NCBI RefSeq assembly: GCF_040538665.1
Contig: NZ_JBEWXT010000001.1
Span: 620,001 to 684,000 of the forward strand
Origin: Aureibaculum sp. 2308TA14-22
GTDB lineage: Bacteria; Bacteroidota; Bacteroidia; Flavobacteriales; Flavobacteriaceae
Length of the DNA stretch: 64,000 nucleotides
Direction: 5' to 3'
Numbering within the stretch: the stretch's first letter is position 1; each line of letters begins with the position of its first letter. Shown here one piece after another: positions 15,771 to 25,765 of the stretch. The notes below the pieces were generated by a model. It searched no databases and was not told the origin of the DNA. It saw nothing but the letters and a program-made list of their open reading frames with translations. The position numbers were made by a program, and so were the translations under genes.

Positions 15771-18700
15771 TTATTTTGGAATAATGATGGTAAAGGTTGT
15801 TCCTTCACCTTCTTTGCTTTCTACTTTTAATTCACCTCCATGTGATTTTACAATATCATAACTCATAGATAATCCTAATCCAGTGCCTTGCCCTGATGCT
15901 TTTGTTGTGAAAAAGGGTTGAAAAATTTTGTCAATTATTTTCTTAGGTATACCCGAACCGTTGTCTTTTATTTTAATTTCAACAGTATCACCAGAGTTCT
16001 TAGTACTTACCCAGATGGTTGGTTTTTTATCAGTTCCCTCCAATGCATTTGGAGAAATAGCATGTAAGGCATTGGTAATCAAATTTAATATCACTCTACC
16101 CATATCTTGCCCTGCCACATTTATATTACCAATGGATTCATCTAAATCTGTGTTTAAGGTTGCATTAAAGGATTTGTCTTTTGCACGGAGTCCGTGATAA
16201 GCCAACCTCAAGTATTCATCAGCAATAGCATTTATATTTGTTGGTTCTTTTTCGCCACTGGTGTTACGACTATGCTTTAACATCCCTTTTACGATAGAAT
16301 CTGCTCGTCTTCCATGATGGTATATTTTTTTCTGGTTTTCCTTAATGTCGTTAGAAATTTCGATCACATCTTCATGATTACCTGCCTTCAATTCCTCTTG
16401 CATTTCGTCGATCAGCTCTACATTTACTTCTGAGAAATTATTGACAAAGTTTAACGGATTTTGAATTTCATGAGCAATACCTGCTGTGAGTTCACCCAAA
16501 CTTGCCATTTTTTCAGATTGGATTAATTGTGATTGTGTAGCTTTCAGGTCTTCTATTGAAGCTTCGAGTTCATTGGTTCTGTCCTTAACCTTCTCTTCCA
16601 AAAGTTTATTTTCATTAGTTAATTTCCTTGCTCTAAAAAGAATATAAACCCTCAAAATACTGGCGGCTATGAGTGCGAAAATTAAATAGGCCCACCAGGT
16701 TTGCCACCAAGGCGGACTAATATGGAATGTCAACTCATCTGGAGTAGACCATTGCTTATTAAAACTTCTTGAGGCTACTTTAAAGGTATATTCACCTGGC
16801 TTTAAATTATAGTAGTTTTTTGTTTTTGTTTTAGAATCGGCATAGGTCCAATCCTCGTCTTCACCATCAAGGATAAAACGGTAGGTTAATTGTTCTCTAT
16901 TAAAAACATCGTTACTTGCATAGCTGAAACTTAAACTGTTTTGGTCAAAAGGTAATACAAGGCCTGTTGGAATATTATAGGGATGTTTAATAGAGTCCCA
17001 CTTCATATTTGTGGCGTTGGCGTACGATAAAACTCTATTATTTAGAGAATCTGTACTTTCCGTATTATTAAACCCTGGATTTTCATCCCTAATGTACATT
17101 TTGGTAATGTAAACCGAACTTAAAGTGGTGTCAGGTTTTGGTGCAGCATCCATGACCATCAATCTAAATTCGTTAGAAGAGTTCACAACACCGGCCCAAA
17201 ATTGGCCGTTCTTAAGAAACTTACTAGAGCCCGACAGATAATCATTTGACTTAAATCCTAAGCCTCCATTAAAGGCATAGTAACCCTTGTTTGTATTTTT
17301 TGCAGTTAATTTATCGATGGGGATAAGACCATTTACGCTTGCTCCATACATCATGTCTCCTCTGTCTATCAGATCATACATTTCTGAAGGAATTAAACCA
17401 TTTTCTTCTTTTAAATTGGTAAGTGTGTTTTGCTCTAAATTTAAAATGCCAATACCGCTAAGGGTTGTCACCCATAATTCACCTTCCTCAGAAAAGGAAG
17501 CTACACCTACATTATTATCAGAAAGACCTTGTTTTTTATTTATATAGCTAATGGTATTGTTCTTTAGATTCACTTTTGCCAAACCACGATTGAACGTAGG
17601 GATCCAAAGTATGTCATTACCGTCGTAAACTATTTCAGCACCGAACTGGGTTTTTAAAATATCAGGATCTGTCTTTGATGTTATTTTTTTTAAGCTATTC
17701 TGTTCAATATCGTACACATATAAACCTTCTGGAGTATATAAGCAAAAGGTATGCTCATCTAATGCTGCAAACCCTAACATTTCTATAACTAAGTTGGTAT
17801 TACTGGCATATTGAGTAATTTTATGTTGCTGTCTATCATAAATTGAAAAACCAGCTCCAATATCCAAAAAATAGACATCTTTTGAAATCTCTTTTATATA
17901 ATTAACGCTACCATTACCAACAAAATGTAATTGTTCTTTAGTTACCGATTTTATGGTGTTCTTTTTTTGGTCAATAATATTAATACCTGCTCCTGTTCCT
18001 AGCCATAAATTTCCTCTAGAGTCTTCCTCTATTTCCCAAATCTGGTCATGCATTAAGCCTTTGGAGGCATCAAAATATTCTGTGTTGAGTGTAAAATTAT
18101 TTGCTATAACTACTCCTTTATCCAAAGTGCCCAACCACAAAGAACCATCATTCTTTTTTAGAATACTACCTCTTCGGTTGGTTAACATTGTACTATTTGT
18201 GCCTATGGTTTTAGATCTTGTTCTGTCTGCACTTAAAATAAAGGCCTCTTTATTACCCGCAATCCAAATATTACCTTTAGAATCTTGTTCTAACCTAGTT
18301 CCATCAATAATATTATAGCCATTTTCCTTGGTAAGTAACCTTGCTTTTTTCTGTTTTAAGGATAAGCTTGCTACTTCTCCGGTCCGAAAGCTACAGAACC
18401 AAATAGCTCCAGATGCATCTTCTTTAATGTCCGTACTAAGGTTTAATGTAAAGCCTGTGTCTCCTGGGATGGTTTTGATGTCTTGCTTTTCTTCGTTTAT
18501 TGCAGCTATACCATCTTCAAAAGCTAGCCAAATATTTTTGTCACTATCTTCCAAAAGCGTTAGGGGTAAATTACTCTTCTTATTCGTCAATTTTTGTAAA
18601 TTTTCAATCCCTGCATCTATGGTATAAACTCCATTTTTAAATGCGACGAGATATATGGTGCCTCTATGGTCTTGAAGTATATCAATAAAGTTAACGTCTA

Positions 18701-19421
18701 CTTCAGAAATATTGATTGTATATTCGATGTCATTTTTAAGATCCAATATATAAATGCCATTACCATTGGTTGCCATCCAAAGTCTTCCTTGGTCATCAAA
18801 AATCATTTCGTTAATGGCCGGATAATCATATAGAAATGCATTTTCACCATCGTATAATGTTAATGTAGATAAATTAGAAGGTGATGTTATGGAGACTAAT
18901 CCAATCCAAATAGAACCATCTTCATTTTCTAAAAATGAGGTAATCATATTCCCTTCTAGCCCTTCATTTGTAGAAAGTTGTAGTAAATTGGTATTAGTGC
19001 CATCCATGATGCCCGGCGGTTTCATTTTGGTAATCTTCGGCTTTTTTATTGGAGCCATTGTAACTGTAAACGGAACCGAATCAAATTTCAATGGTTCTGT
19101 TGGAAAACTTTCCCAATCCAAATCAAATTCTTTCATTGGAGTCTTCAGCGGTTTGAATTTGTTCAATTCAAACGGTTTACTTGGCAACTCTTCAATATTT
19201 AAAGAATAGCTTACAGGAGTTGTTAGTGTATCTGAAGTAATGGTTTCCCATTCAAAAGGTTCTGGCTCTGTAAATTTTAAGGGTATGGTTTCAGGAGCCT
19301 TATAATTGCCAACAGTAGTTTCTGTTTCGGACTTGCTTGTTTTGTTACAAGAAACGAACAATAGGCTACATAAAAGACCTGTAAAAACAATATGATGTTT
19401 CATTAAAAGTTTGGTTTTCAT
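15771..19421 (-). CDS. Beta-propeller lipoprotein-type sensor histidine kinase
   Basis: The 1216-aa sensor begins with a lipoprotein-like signal (HHIVFTGLLCSLLFVSC). A Pro/Lys-rich region is followed by many two-component-regulator propeller repeats (e.g. GSIWIGL, GRLWMAT, GNIWIAG, GSLWLGT, GNLWLGT), a Y_Y_Y domain (~840-905, ending YTFKVASRSFN), a TM helix (~908-930), a coiled coil, HisKA with H984 (AHEIQNPLNF) and a HATPase_c (DNGSGIP, GQGTGLGLS). It lacks a REC domain, so it must phosphorylate separate regulators, most simply the two encoded next. It is separated by 6 bp from the 1471-aa kinase gene. A lipidated N-terminus together with an internal TM is unusual; the lipobox may be a normal signal cleavage. 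Confidence 0.92.
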   Translation of the reverse strand: MKTKLLMKHHIVFTGLLCSLLFVSCNKTSKSETETTVGNYKAPETIPLKFTEPEPFEWETITSDTLTTPVSYSLNIEELPSKPFELNKFKPLKTPMKEFDLDWESFPTEPLKFDSVPFTVTMAPIKKPKITKMKPPGIMDGTNTNLLQLSTNEGLEGNMITSFLENEDGSIWIGLVSITSPSNLSTLTLYDGENAFLYDYPAINEMIFDDQGRLWMATNGNGIYILDLKNDIEYTINISEVDVNFIDILQDHRGTIYLVAFKNGVYTIDAGIENLQKLTNKKSNLPLTLLEDSDKNIWLAFEDGIAAINEEKQDIKTIPGDTGFTLNLSTDIKEDASGAIWFCSFRTGEVASLSLKQKKARLLTKENGYNIIDGTRLEQDSKGNIWIAGNKEAFILSADRTRSKTIGTNSTMLTNRRGSILKKNDGSLWLGTLDKGVVIANNFTLNTEYFDASKGLMHDQIWEIEEDSRGNLWLGTGAGINIIDQKKNTIKSVTKEQLHFVGNGSVNYIKEISKDVYFLDIGAGFSIYDRQQHKITQYASNTNLVIEMLGFAALDEHTFCLYTPEGLYVYDIEQNSLKKITSKTDPDILKTQFGAEIVYDGNDILWIPTFNRGLAKVNLKNNTISYINKKQGLSDNNVGVASFSEEGELWVTTLSGIGILNLEQNTLTNLKEENGLIPSEMYDLIDRGDMMYGASVNGLIPIDKLTAKNTNKGYYAFNGGLGFKSNDYLSGSSKFLKNGQFWAGVVNSSNEFRLMVMDAAPKPDTTLSSVYITKMYIRDENPGFNNTESTDSLNNRVLSYANATNMKWDSIKHPYNIPTGLVLPFDQNSLSFSYASNDVFNREQLTYRFILDGEDEDWTYADSKTKTKNYYNLKPGEYTFKVASRSFNKQWSTPDELTFHISPPWWQTWWAYLIFALIAASILRVYILFRARKLTNENKLLEEKVKDRTNELEASIEDLKATQSQLIQSEKMASLGELTAGIAHEIQNPLNFVNNFSEVNVELIDEMQEELKAGNHEDVIEISNDIKENQKKIYHHGRRADSIVKGMLKHSRNTSGEKEPTNINAIADEYLRLAYHGLRAKDKSFNATLNTDLDESIGNINVAGQDMGRVILNLITNALHAISPNALEGTDKKPTIWVSTKNSGDTVEIKIKDNGSGIPKKIIDKIFQPFFTTKASGQGTGLGLSMSYDIVKSHGGELKVESKEGEGTTFTIIIPK

Positions 19422-19427
19422 TTTAAC

Positions 19428-22400
19428 TTAGTTGTTGGCCATGAATTTAGGCAAATTAATTATAAATTTTGTTCCCTTTCCTTCTTTAGTTTCAATTTTT
19501 AATTTGCCACCATGTGCCTTTATAATATCGTAGCTAATACTTAAACCCAATCCGGTTCCCTGTCCTGTAGGTTTTGTGGTGAAAAAAGGCTGAAATATTT
19601 TATCTAATATTTTTTGCGGAATACCATTACCATTATCTTCAACTGAAATTTCCATTTTTCCAGCTTTCTTTTTTGTGACAATAGAAACGGTTGGCACATA
19701 ACCTTCTTGGTTCTGATTTTTGCGTTCATTTACCGCGTAAAATGCATTGGTAATAAGATTGAGAATTACCCGACCCATATCTTGTGGAACGACCTCTATT
19801 TTTCCCATAGTGTCATCAAAATCTGTTTTCAGAGTAGCATTAAAACTTTTATCCTTTGCACGTAATCCGTGATATGCTAGACGTAGATATTCATCTGCCA
19901 GTAAATTAATATCAGTAGGTTCTTTTTGTCCACTGCTACTTCGGCTATGGTGTAACATGCCTTTTACAATGGCATCGGCTCGCTTACCGTGATGGTTTAT
20001 TTTTTCAAGATTTTGTTTAATGTCTTTAGCTATGAATTTTGCTTCTTCCAAATCACCTTTTTCAATTTCTTCATTCATTTCATCAATCAGTTCATTACTG
20101 ATTTCACTAAAATTATTTACAAAATTTAATGGATTTTGGATTTCGTGAGCAATGCCAGCAGTGAGTTCACCCAAACTTGCCATTTTTTCCGACTGAATCA
20201 ATTGCGATTGGGTAGCCTTTAACGCGGTATATGCATCGGCATTGTCCAAGGCAATTGCGGTATAGGAAGCTAAATTTTGTAACAGATTTAAATGGTAGTT
20301 TGTATATGCATTTTTTTCAAAGCTCTGGATGGTAATCACCCCAAGTACCCGTTTTTTAGATATTAAAGGTAAATAGATCATAGACTCGGGCTCTTCTGTT
20401 TTGGATCCGTCTTTAAAGACCGTTTCAGGTTCTTGGTAGTGTTCAATATAATTTTTATACTCCAATTGCACATCATTCATAAAGACTGACTTTTGGTTCT
20501 CGATACACCATACTGGAAATTGATTTTTATCGGTAGTGTCCCTGAAGTAGACTGGATAAGACTTCCCTTTCTCCATAGCCAAACGGTACTCTATTTGTTT
20601 TTTTTCTGGGTGATAGATGCCAACCCCAAAAATTGAGGCATCTGCCAACTCATTGACATGCTCGTATAATTTGTGGAATATATCGTCCAAGTCTAGAGAA
20701 GATGTTATTTTTTTACCAATTTCACTCAACATTTCTACATTTTTTTTTCGTTCATTTTCTGCCTGTAAGGCTTTGGCATCCGATTCTGCCGCTTCGGTAC
20801 GGAGTTCCATTTCCCGAATTTGGGAACGTTGTCGTTCCTTCAAGATTAATTTTCTACGTTGCCATCGATCTAGAGCGAAAAATAATAATCCTAAGAGAAT
20901 AGCATATGCAGCATAGGCCCACCAGGTTTTAAACCAAGGTGATTTGATGTTTATATAAATTGATTTACCTTCTTCATTCCAAACGCCATAGGCATTAGAG
21001 GCACGAATAATAAATTCATAATTGCCCGGGTCAAGATTTGTATATGAAGCGTAATTCCGATTGTCATATATCCAATCCTTGTCATATCCTTTGAGTATAT
21101 GTGCATATTGATTTTTTTTAGGATTGGCGTAATGCAAGGCAGCAAATTCAAAACTCAAATTATTTTGATCATGTGCCATCGTTATGGTATCGGTTGTGAG
21201 CAAATTAGTTTTAAGCGGGGAATCTTCGCCCATATCATAAACCGACTGGTTAGAAATTAAAAGATTTGATAAAATTAATTTTGGAGGATCATCATTGGTT
21301 TTTATTTTACTAACGGCATTTAAGCCATGTTCGCCGCCAAAGTAAAACCTGCCTTCTGGTGTTACTACAGCCGCTTGTGAAATAAAGGAGTCTCCGCCAA
21401 GACCATCTTCTGAACTATAGTTTATAAAAGTGACTTTACCCATTGTTTTACTAGTTACCATTTGTGACAATCCGTTTTGGGTCGATAACCACATTTCGCC
21501 ATTTTTTCCAACAACTACTGATTCTAATAAATTGGTGGGTAAACCGTCGGTTTCATCATAATGTGTAAAAATATCTGTGTTTGGGTCTAATTTGTTTAAA
21601 CCTTGGTCTGTAGCAATCCAGACAAACCCATTTTCATCTATATCAATATCAAATATAGCATTGCTACTAATAGCATTTTCGATAGTTGGATCTGCACGAT
21701 ATGATTTGACAGAATTGTCTTTTAAATTAATTTTATTGAGTCCACCCGAACCTGTACCCACCCAAAGAAATTCATTTGTTAGTTTCATTGAAAGGATGTT
21801 GCTACCGTTGATAACCATTTTATCCGAATCCTTCTTTAAAAGAGTTTCAACCAAAGTTTTGTCGGCAGCATTTAAGTGAATAAGAATGGCACCATAAATT
21901 TTAGTTTTATCTGGTGCTGCTTCATTCCAAACCCCGAAACTATGGCTATCATCAGAACGATATTTAAGTTCGTAATTGCCAGGCTCAAGTTCAATTTGCT
22001 CTATTTCAATCCTGTTTTTTAGTCCACCACCGGCATGTTTAGTGTTATAAAAATTATTTGAAATCCACAACGTATCTTTAGCGGCATTTTGTAAATGACC
22101 AAAATCAGCCATACTACCTACATCTCCCTCGCCTATAGATACTGCGAGGTAACTACCAGACTCGGTTATTTCAAAAGATTTACTAAGATTTTGATTATCG
22201 GTTACAGCTAAAAATTTGGCAACGGTTTTGTCACTATTACTCCAGTTATTAATTTTATCTAAAAGTTCGTCAGGATAGGTGTGAAAATAGGAACTGGTAA
22301 TTCGCCTAAATGTACCTTGTTTAGTGTCAAAATAATTAAGCCCAAAAGCAGTACCCACCCAAAAGTTATTTTTGGCATCTGTTTTTAAAACTCGAACCTG

Positions 22401-23843
22401 ATTGTGTGAAATACTTTTTTCATCTTTTTCGTCATGAACAAATCGTCTTTTTTCGTTCCAGTTTTTATCTAGCTCAATAAGGCCATCACCCCAAGACCCT
22501 AAATAAACAGTGCCATCAGAAAGTTCGCCAATGCCACGGACAGCACCATCGTAAGTATCATTTATTACTTTATATTTTACCTGTTTGAAGGTTTGATTCT
22601 TTTCGTTAAAAATATTTAGACCTTTTCCACGTGTACCAACATAGAGTGTGTTTGGATTTACTTTAGAAGAGAGTAATCCAAATATGCCATCCATACTGAT
22701 ACTTTGGTCATTACTCGCATCGTGGGTATACTGAATAAAAGGTTTACTTTCTGGATTATGTGTTAAAATACCTTTGTTTATACTGGCCATCCAAAAAATA
22801 CCACTTTTATCGATAATAAAATGTGAAAAAGTCACACTCAATCCTATGCCTTTTGCCAGATATACTCCGTTTACTGGAATAACTTGAAACTCATCTGAAA
22901 TTCCTTTAAATTTCAATATGCCTCGAAAGTTATTGGCTATCCAAATATTACCCTCATTATCTTGCATAATATCATTCAAATGATCCCAAAGATTTACTTG
23001 ATTTACACTATAAGTTTGTAGGGTTTTTAACTTATTTTTTATAGGGTCATATTTAAAAACACCATTTCTAGAGGTAATCCAAACTTTGTTTTGGTTGTCG
23101 ACAAATAAAGCGGTGATACCATTGACATTACTGGCAAAATCAACAGTTTCGGTGTCCTCAAAAATTACTGGTTTAAATTTGTTTTCATTTTTAGCACGAT
23201 GCATCAATCCATATGTGAAGGAACCCAACCAAAGACCTTCATTGGCATCTTCTGTTATTGCAAAGGTTGTATTATTGGTTATACTATCTTCTGGTAAATC
23301 AAGTATATTATAGTCTGCTGGTTTCCATGTATTACTTTCTTTGTCGTAATAAACCAGCTCTGCTGATCTTGAAGTTGCCCAAATTGTTTTTTGAGAATCT
23401 ATATAGATATTAAAAACGGCACCAATTCCTGGAGGAAGGTTAAATATTGTAGTAAAATCGTAGTTAGTAAAGTTTTTTTTAACCCTATCCAATTTGGAGA
23501 CACCAGCATCGGTCCCTATCCAAAGATTATGTTCGTCATCTTCGGCTAAACTCCAAAGATTATTGTTTTGCAAACTATTGGGTTTTCCAGGTTTATTTTT
23601 AAAAGTTTCAAAAGTATAACCGTCATATTTTTGCAAGCCATTGGTTGTGGCAATCCAAATGAGTCCAAAGCTATCCTGAAAAACATCTTTCACATTGGGA
23701 GCCGCCAAACCATCATTAATGGAAATATAATCAGGGTCAATTTGTTGAGCCAATAATTTAGTTGAATGCAAAAAAGTTAAAAGGAATACACCTAAAATTA
23801 GAAGATTAAGAATTCGCTTTTTTATTTGTTGATTTGTTTTCAT
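19428..23843 (-). CDS. Beta-propeller/Y_Y_Y/GAF sensor histidine kinase
   Basis: Very large sensor (1471 aa). A signal peptide (NLLILGVFLLTFLHS) is followed by propeller repeats (GLIWIAT, HNLWIGT, GNIWIAN, NNFWVGT, GFVWIAT), interrupted at ~538-652 by a beta-sandwich-like insert (LEPGNYELKYRSDDSHSFG). Then come Y_Y_Y (~890-970), TM (~985-1005), a coiled coil, a GAF domain (~1030-1203, SSLDLDDIFHKLYEHV ... LPLISKKRVLGVITIQS), HisKA with H1233 and HATPase_c (DNGNGIP, GQGTGLGLS). The periplasmic propeller should sense an extracellular cue and the GAF an intracellular one. No REC domain. It is the first gene of the apparent five-gene operon ending at the PycTM-like gene. Confidence 0.92.
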   Translation of the reverse strand: MKTNQQIKKRILNLLILGVFLLTFLHSTKLLAQQIDPDYISINDGLAAPNVKDVFQDSFGLIWIATTNGLQKYDGYTFETFKNKPGKPNSLQNNNLWSLAEDDEHNLWIGTDAGVSKLDRVKKNFTNYDFTTIFNLPPGIGAVFNIYIDSQKTIWATSRSAELVYYDKESNTWKPADYNILDLPEDSITNNTTFAITEDANEGLWLGSFTYGLMHRAKNENKFKPVIFEDTETVDFASNVNGITALFVDNQNKVWITSRNGVFKYDPIKNKLKTLQTYSVNQVNLWDHLNDIMQDNEGNIWIANNFRGILKFKGISDEFQVIPVNGVYLAKGIGLSVTFSHFIIDKSGIFWMASINKGILTHNPESKPFIQYTHDASNDQSISMDGIFGLLSSKVNPNTLYVGTRGKGLNIFNEKNQTFKQVKYKVINDTYDGAVRGIGELSDGTVYLGSWGDGLIELDKNWNEKRRFVHDEKDEKSISHNQVRVLKTDAKNNFWVGTAFGLNYFDTKQGTFRRITSSYFHTYPDELLDKINNWSNSDKTVAKFLAVTDNQNLSKSFEITESGSYLAVSIGEGDVGSMADFGHLQNAAKDTLWISNNFYNTKHAGGGLKNRIEIEQIELEPGNYELKYRSDDSHSFGVWNEAAPDKTKIYGAILIHLNAADKTLVETLLKKDSDKMVINGSNILSMKLTNEFLWVGTGSGGLNKINLKDNSVKSYRADPTIENAISSNAIFDIDIDENGFVWIATDQGLNKLDPNTDIFTHYDETDGLPTNLLESVVVGKNGEMWLSTQNGLSQMVTSKTMGKVTFINYSSEDGLGGDSFISQAAVVTPEGRFYFGGEHGLNAVSKIKTNDDPPKLILSNLLISNQSVYDMGEDSPLKTNLLTTDTITMAHDQNNLSFEFAALHYANPKKNQYAHILKGYDKDWIYDNRNYASYTNLDPGNYEFIIRASNAYGVWNEEGKSIYINIKSPWFKTWWAYAAYAILLGLLFFALDRWQRRKLILKERQRSQIREMELRTEAAESDAKALQAENERKKNVEMLSEIGKKITSSLDLDDIFHKLYEHVNELADASIFGVGIYHPEKKQIEYRLAMEKGKSYPVYFRDTTDKNQFPVWCIENQKSVFMNDVQLEYKNYIEHYQEPETVFKDGSKTEEPESMIYLPLISKKRVLGVITIQSFEKNAYTNYHLNLLQNLASYTAIALDNADAYTALKATQSQLIQSEKMASLGELTAGIAHEIQNPLNFVNNFSEISNELIDEMNEEIEKGDLEEAKFIAKDIKQNLEKINHHGKRADAIVKGMLHHSRSSSGQKEPTDINLLADEYLRLAYHGLRAKDKSFNATLKTDFDDTMGKIEVVPQDMGRVILNLITNAFYAVNERKNQNQEGYVPTVSIVTKKKAGKMEISVEDNGNGIPQKILDKIFQPFFTTKPTGQGTGLGLSISYDIIKAHGGKLKIETKEGKGTKFIINLPKFMANN

Positions 23844-23864
23844 TTATTTTGGGTTGTTTTGCTG

Positions 23865-24038
23865 TTAGTATAATCGAAAATCAGGTTCTTTGCACTCTAC
23901 AATGGCATTAGTTATAGACGAAGTAATCAAAACTTTATTAACTGAATTTTCAATTTTACCTATTGCGTATTTAAGATATTTTATAGTCTTACCTTCATCG
24001 AGACTGTCTTGTCGAATATGTCTAAATAATTTTATCAT
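23865..24038 (-). pseudogene. Remnant of a DUF6090 family gene
   Basis: The first ~29 residues, MIKLFRHIRQDSLDEGK then KYLKYAIG, match the very conserved N-terminus of flavobacterial DUF6090 proteins, in which the sequence normally continues as a hydrophobic helix leading to a ~200-residue domain. Here the continuation (KIENSVNKVLI...) is unrelated and a stop follows at 57 codons. I read it as a truncated, probably non-functional copy. It ends 21 bp before the large kinase gene, so it may now serve as that operon's leader. Confidence 0.55.
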
Positions 24039-24049
24039 CGTCTCACTTA

Positions 24050-25231
24050 TTATAAATAGCTCAACCACCATTTATCTTTATTGTTTGTTTTATAAATCAT
24101 ATATTTTTTACAGAAAGGGTAAAGCAAAAGCACTACACCGATCCAGACCACATAGACTGCAAAGAGTGAATAACCATAGGTCAATAAATTTTGACTCAGA
24201 AAGGATTCCGCACCCAGAATCATGTCTTGCCAATTACCTCCAAAAATCAATAATCCTGCGATGGCAAGTATATGAATTACTAATACATGCAAGAAATAGT
24301 AAAATAAAGGAACACGACCAAAGATCAAAAAGAAATTGGTCAATTTGTTTTTGGTGGTTTCAATGGTATATAAAAATAAAAGTGATGGCCCCATTGTAAT
24401 ACTCAGGTATAATAAAGAAGGTGGGTATTTGGTTACGTTAAAAAATGAGATGATAGTTCTGGTTGTAGATTCCTGTGTTGTCCAAGGCACCAAATCGCCG
24501 TAAACATTTAATGCTCTTAAGCCAAAAAACAAAATAATGGCTCCAAATCCAATGAACAAGAGCCACTTTTTACGAACCTTAGAAGGAAAATCCTTTTTAT
24601 AAAAATTTCCGAATAAATAGCCTAATGCCATTAACCCAATCCATGGAATTAATGGATAGTGAATATAGAATATTGAATCTGGACTGAAAACCAATAATTT
24701 TTGTTGGTGCAAAATATACCAAATCATGGATTGAATATTTTGTCCTTCCATCACAATACCATCCAGAGCATTATGACCTGCAACGAGAATAATACCAATA
24801 GCGAGAATCACTTTTTTGGGTAAGTAAATCAAAAATGATAGGCAAACCATACTCACACCAATAGCCCAAATAACCTGAACAATAGGGAAGCTATAGGTAA
24901 GGTCAAAAGTCCATATCAAAGTATTAACGACAAGTTCTAGAAAAATGAGCCAAATACCTCTTGTAAACAAAAATTTGAAGAGCTGCGGTTTTGTTTTTTT
25001 ACTGCCATATAGAAAAGCGGAAGTTCCTGCCAAAAATACAAATACCGGTGCACAGAAATGTGTAATAAAACGAGTGAAAAAAAGCGTTGAGTTTGTCGTT
25101 TCTAAATTGGTTGGGTCTATATAGAAAGAACCGTAATGGAAATAAGCACGCACATGGTCTAAAGCCATAATAACCATTACAACACCTCTCAAGATGTCAA
25201 TGGATTCAATTCGGGTTGATTTTATCGTCAT
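24050..25231 (-). CDS. DUF1624 / heparan-alpha-glucosaminide N-acetyltransferase-like membrane protein
   Basis: Polytopic membrane protein of 393 aa with about ten hydrophobic segments. The N-terminus RIESIDILRGVVMVIMALDHVRAYFH carries the D-x-x-R-G and D-H-x-R motifs of the COG3503/DUF1624 acyltransferase superfamily (related to HGSNAT and YeiB). Other family segments are FCAPVFVFLAGTSAFLYG and FPIVQVIWAIGVSM. Such proteins move acyl groups across or at the membrane onto sugars, but the substrate here is unknown. The gene is monocistronic on minus. Confidence 0.85.
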   Translation of the reverse strand: MTIKSTRIESIDILRGVVMVIMALDHVRAYFHYGSFYIDPTNLETTNSTLFFTRFITHFCAPVFVFLAGTSAFLYGSKKTKPQLFKFLFTRGIWLIFLELVVNTLIWTFDLTYSFPIVQVIWAIGVSMVCLSFLIYLPKKVILAIGIILVAGHNALDGIVMEGQNIQSMIWYILHQQKLLVFSPDSIFYIHYPLIPWIGLMALGYLFGNFYKKDFPSKVRKKWLLFIGFGAIILFFGLRALNVYGDLVPWTTQESTTRTIISFFNVTKYPPSLLYLSITMGPSLLFLYTIETTKNKLTNFFLIFGRVPLFYYFLHVLVIHILAIAGLLIFGGNWQDMILGAESFLSQNLLTYGYSLFAVYVVWIGVVLLLYPFCKKYMIYKTNNKDKWWLSYL

Positions 25232-25409
25232 AAATAATTAAAAATGTAAGTTTTTCAAAAAATAAAATATTCAGACTTAATAATAAATTGGACTATAATA
25301 ATTATTATAATGAATGCAAGTCTCATCCAAGTGCAATACTTCAATGAAATATAAGAGGTATTTACTGAATTTATTAGGTAACCATTGCTTAAATCAATAT
25401 GGTATGATC

Positions 25410-25742
25410 CTAATAAAGTATATTATCCAATATTCTATCAAGGTTACGCTCCATCATCGTAAATTTCTTGTCCATAAAGAAAATTGTATTAATTTCTTTT
25501 CGAAATTCCATAAGTTCCATATCGGTAAAATGGTGTAAATGCACATTCTTCCGAATTTTTTTAAGACTTTTTTCTTCTTTATCACCTTTAAACTCCTTGT
25601 GAATTTTCTTAAAGGTTTTAAGGTCTGTTTTCGATTTTATTAAGTTTATTTCTTCTCCAGTTTCAATTAAATCTGCATTTGCACAGAGCAACAAAATATA
25701 TGTTTGTAGTTCGATTTTAGACCAACTTGGGAGTTTCTTCAT
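25410..25742 (-). CDS. TerB-like hypothetical protein
   Basis: An all-helical protein of 110 aa starting MKKLPSWSKIELQTYILLLCANADL. The opening W-S-x-x-E-x-Q-x-Y-x-L-L-x-x-A-x-A-D layout resembles TerB/tellurite-resistance-like helical domains, but the acidic metal site is not obvious, so this is a weak similarity. The rest is highly charged, with a His-rich stretch (NVHLHHFTD). Function unknown. It is separated from the upstream NTF2-like gene by a terminator. Confidence 0.65.
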   Translation of the reverse strand: MKKLPSWSKIELQTYILLLCANADLIETGEEINLIKSKTDLKTFKKIHKEFKGDKEEKSLKKIRKNVHLHHFTDMELMEFRKEINTIFFMDKKFTMMERNLDRILDNILY

Positions 25743-25765
25743 AATTTCTGATATTTTTTGTTAAA

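Noticed and set aside
18328-18627. Plus-strand ORFs within the propeller kinase genes
   Set aside because: Opposite-strand frames of coherent propeller repeats; no homology-like features.
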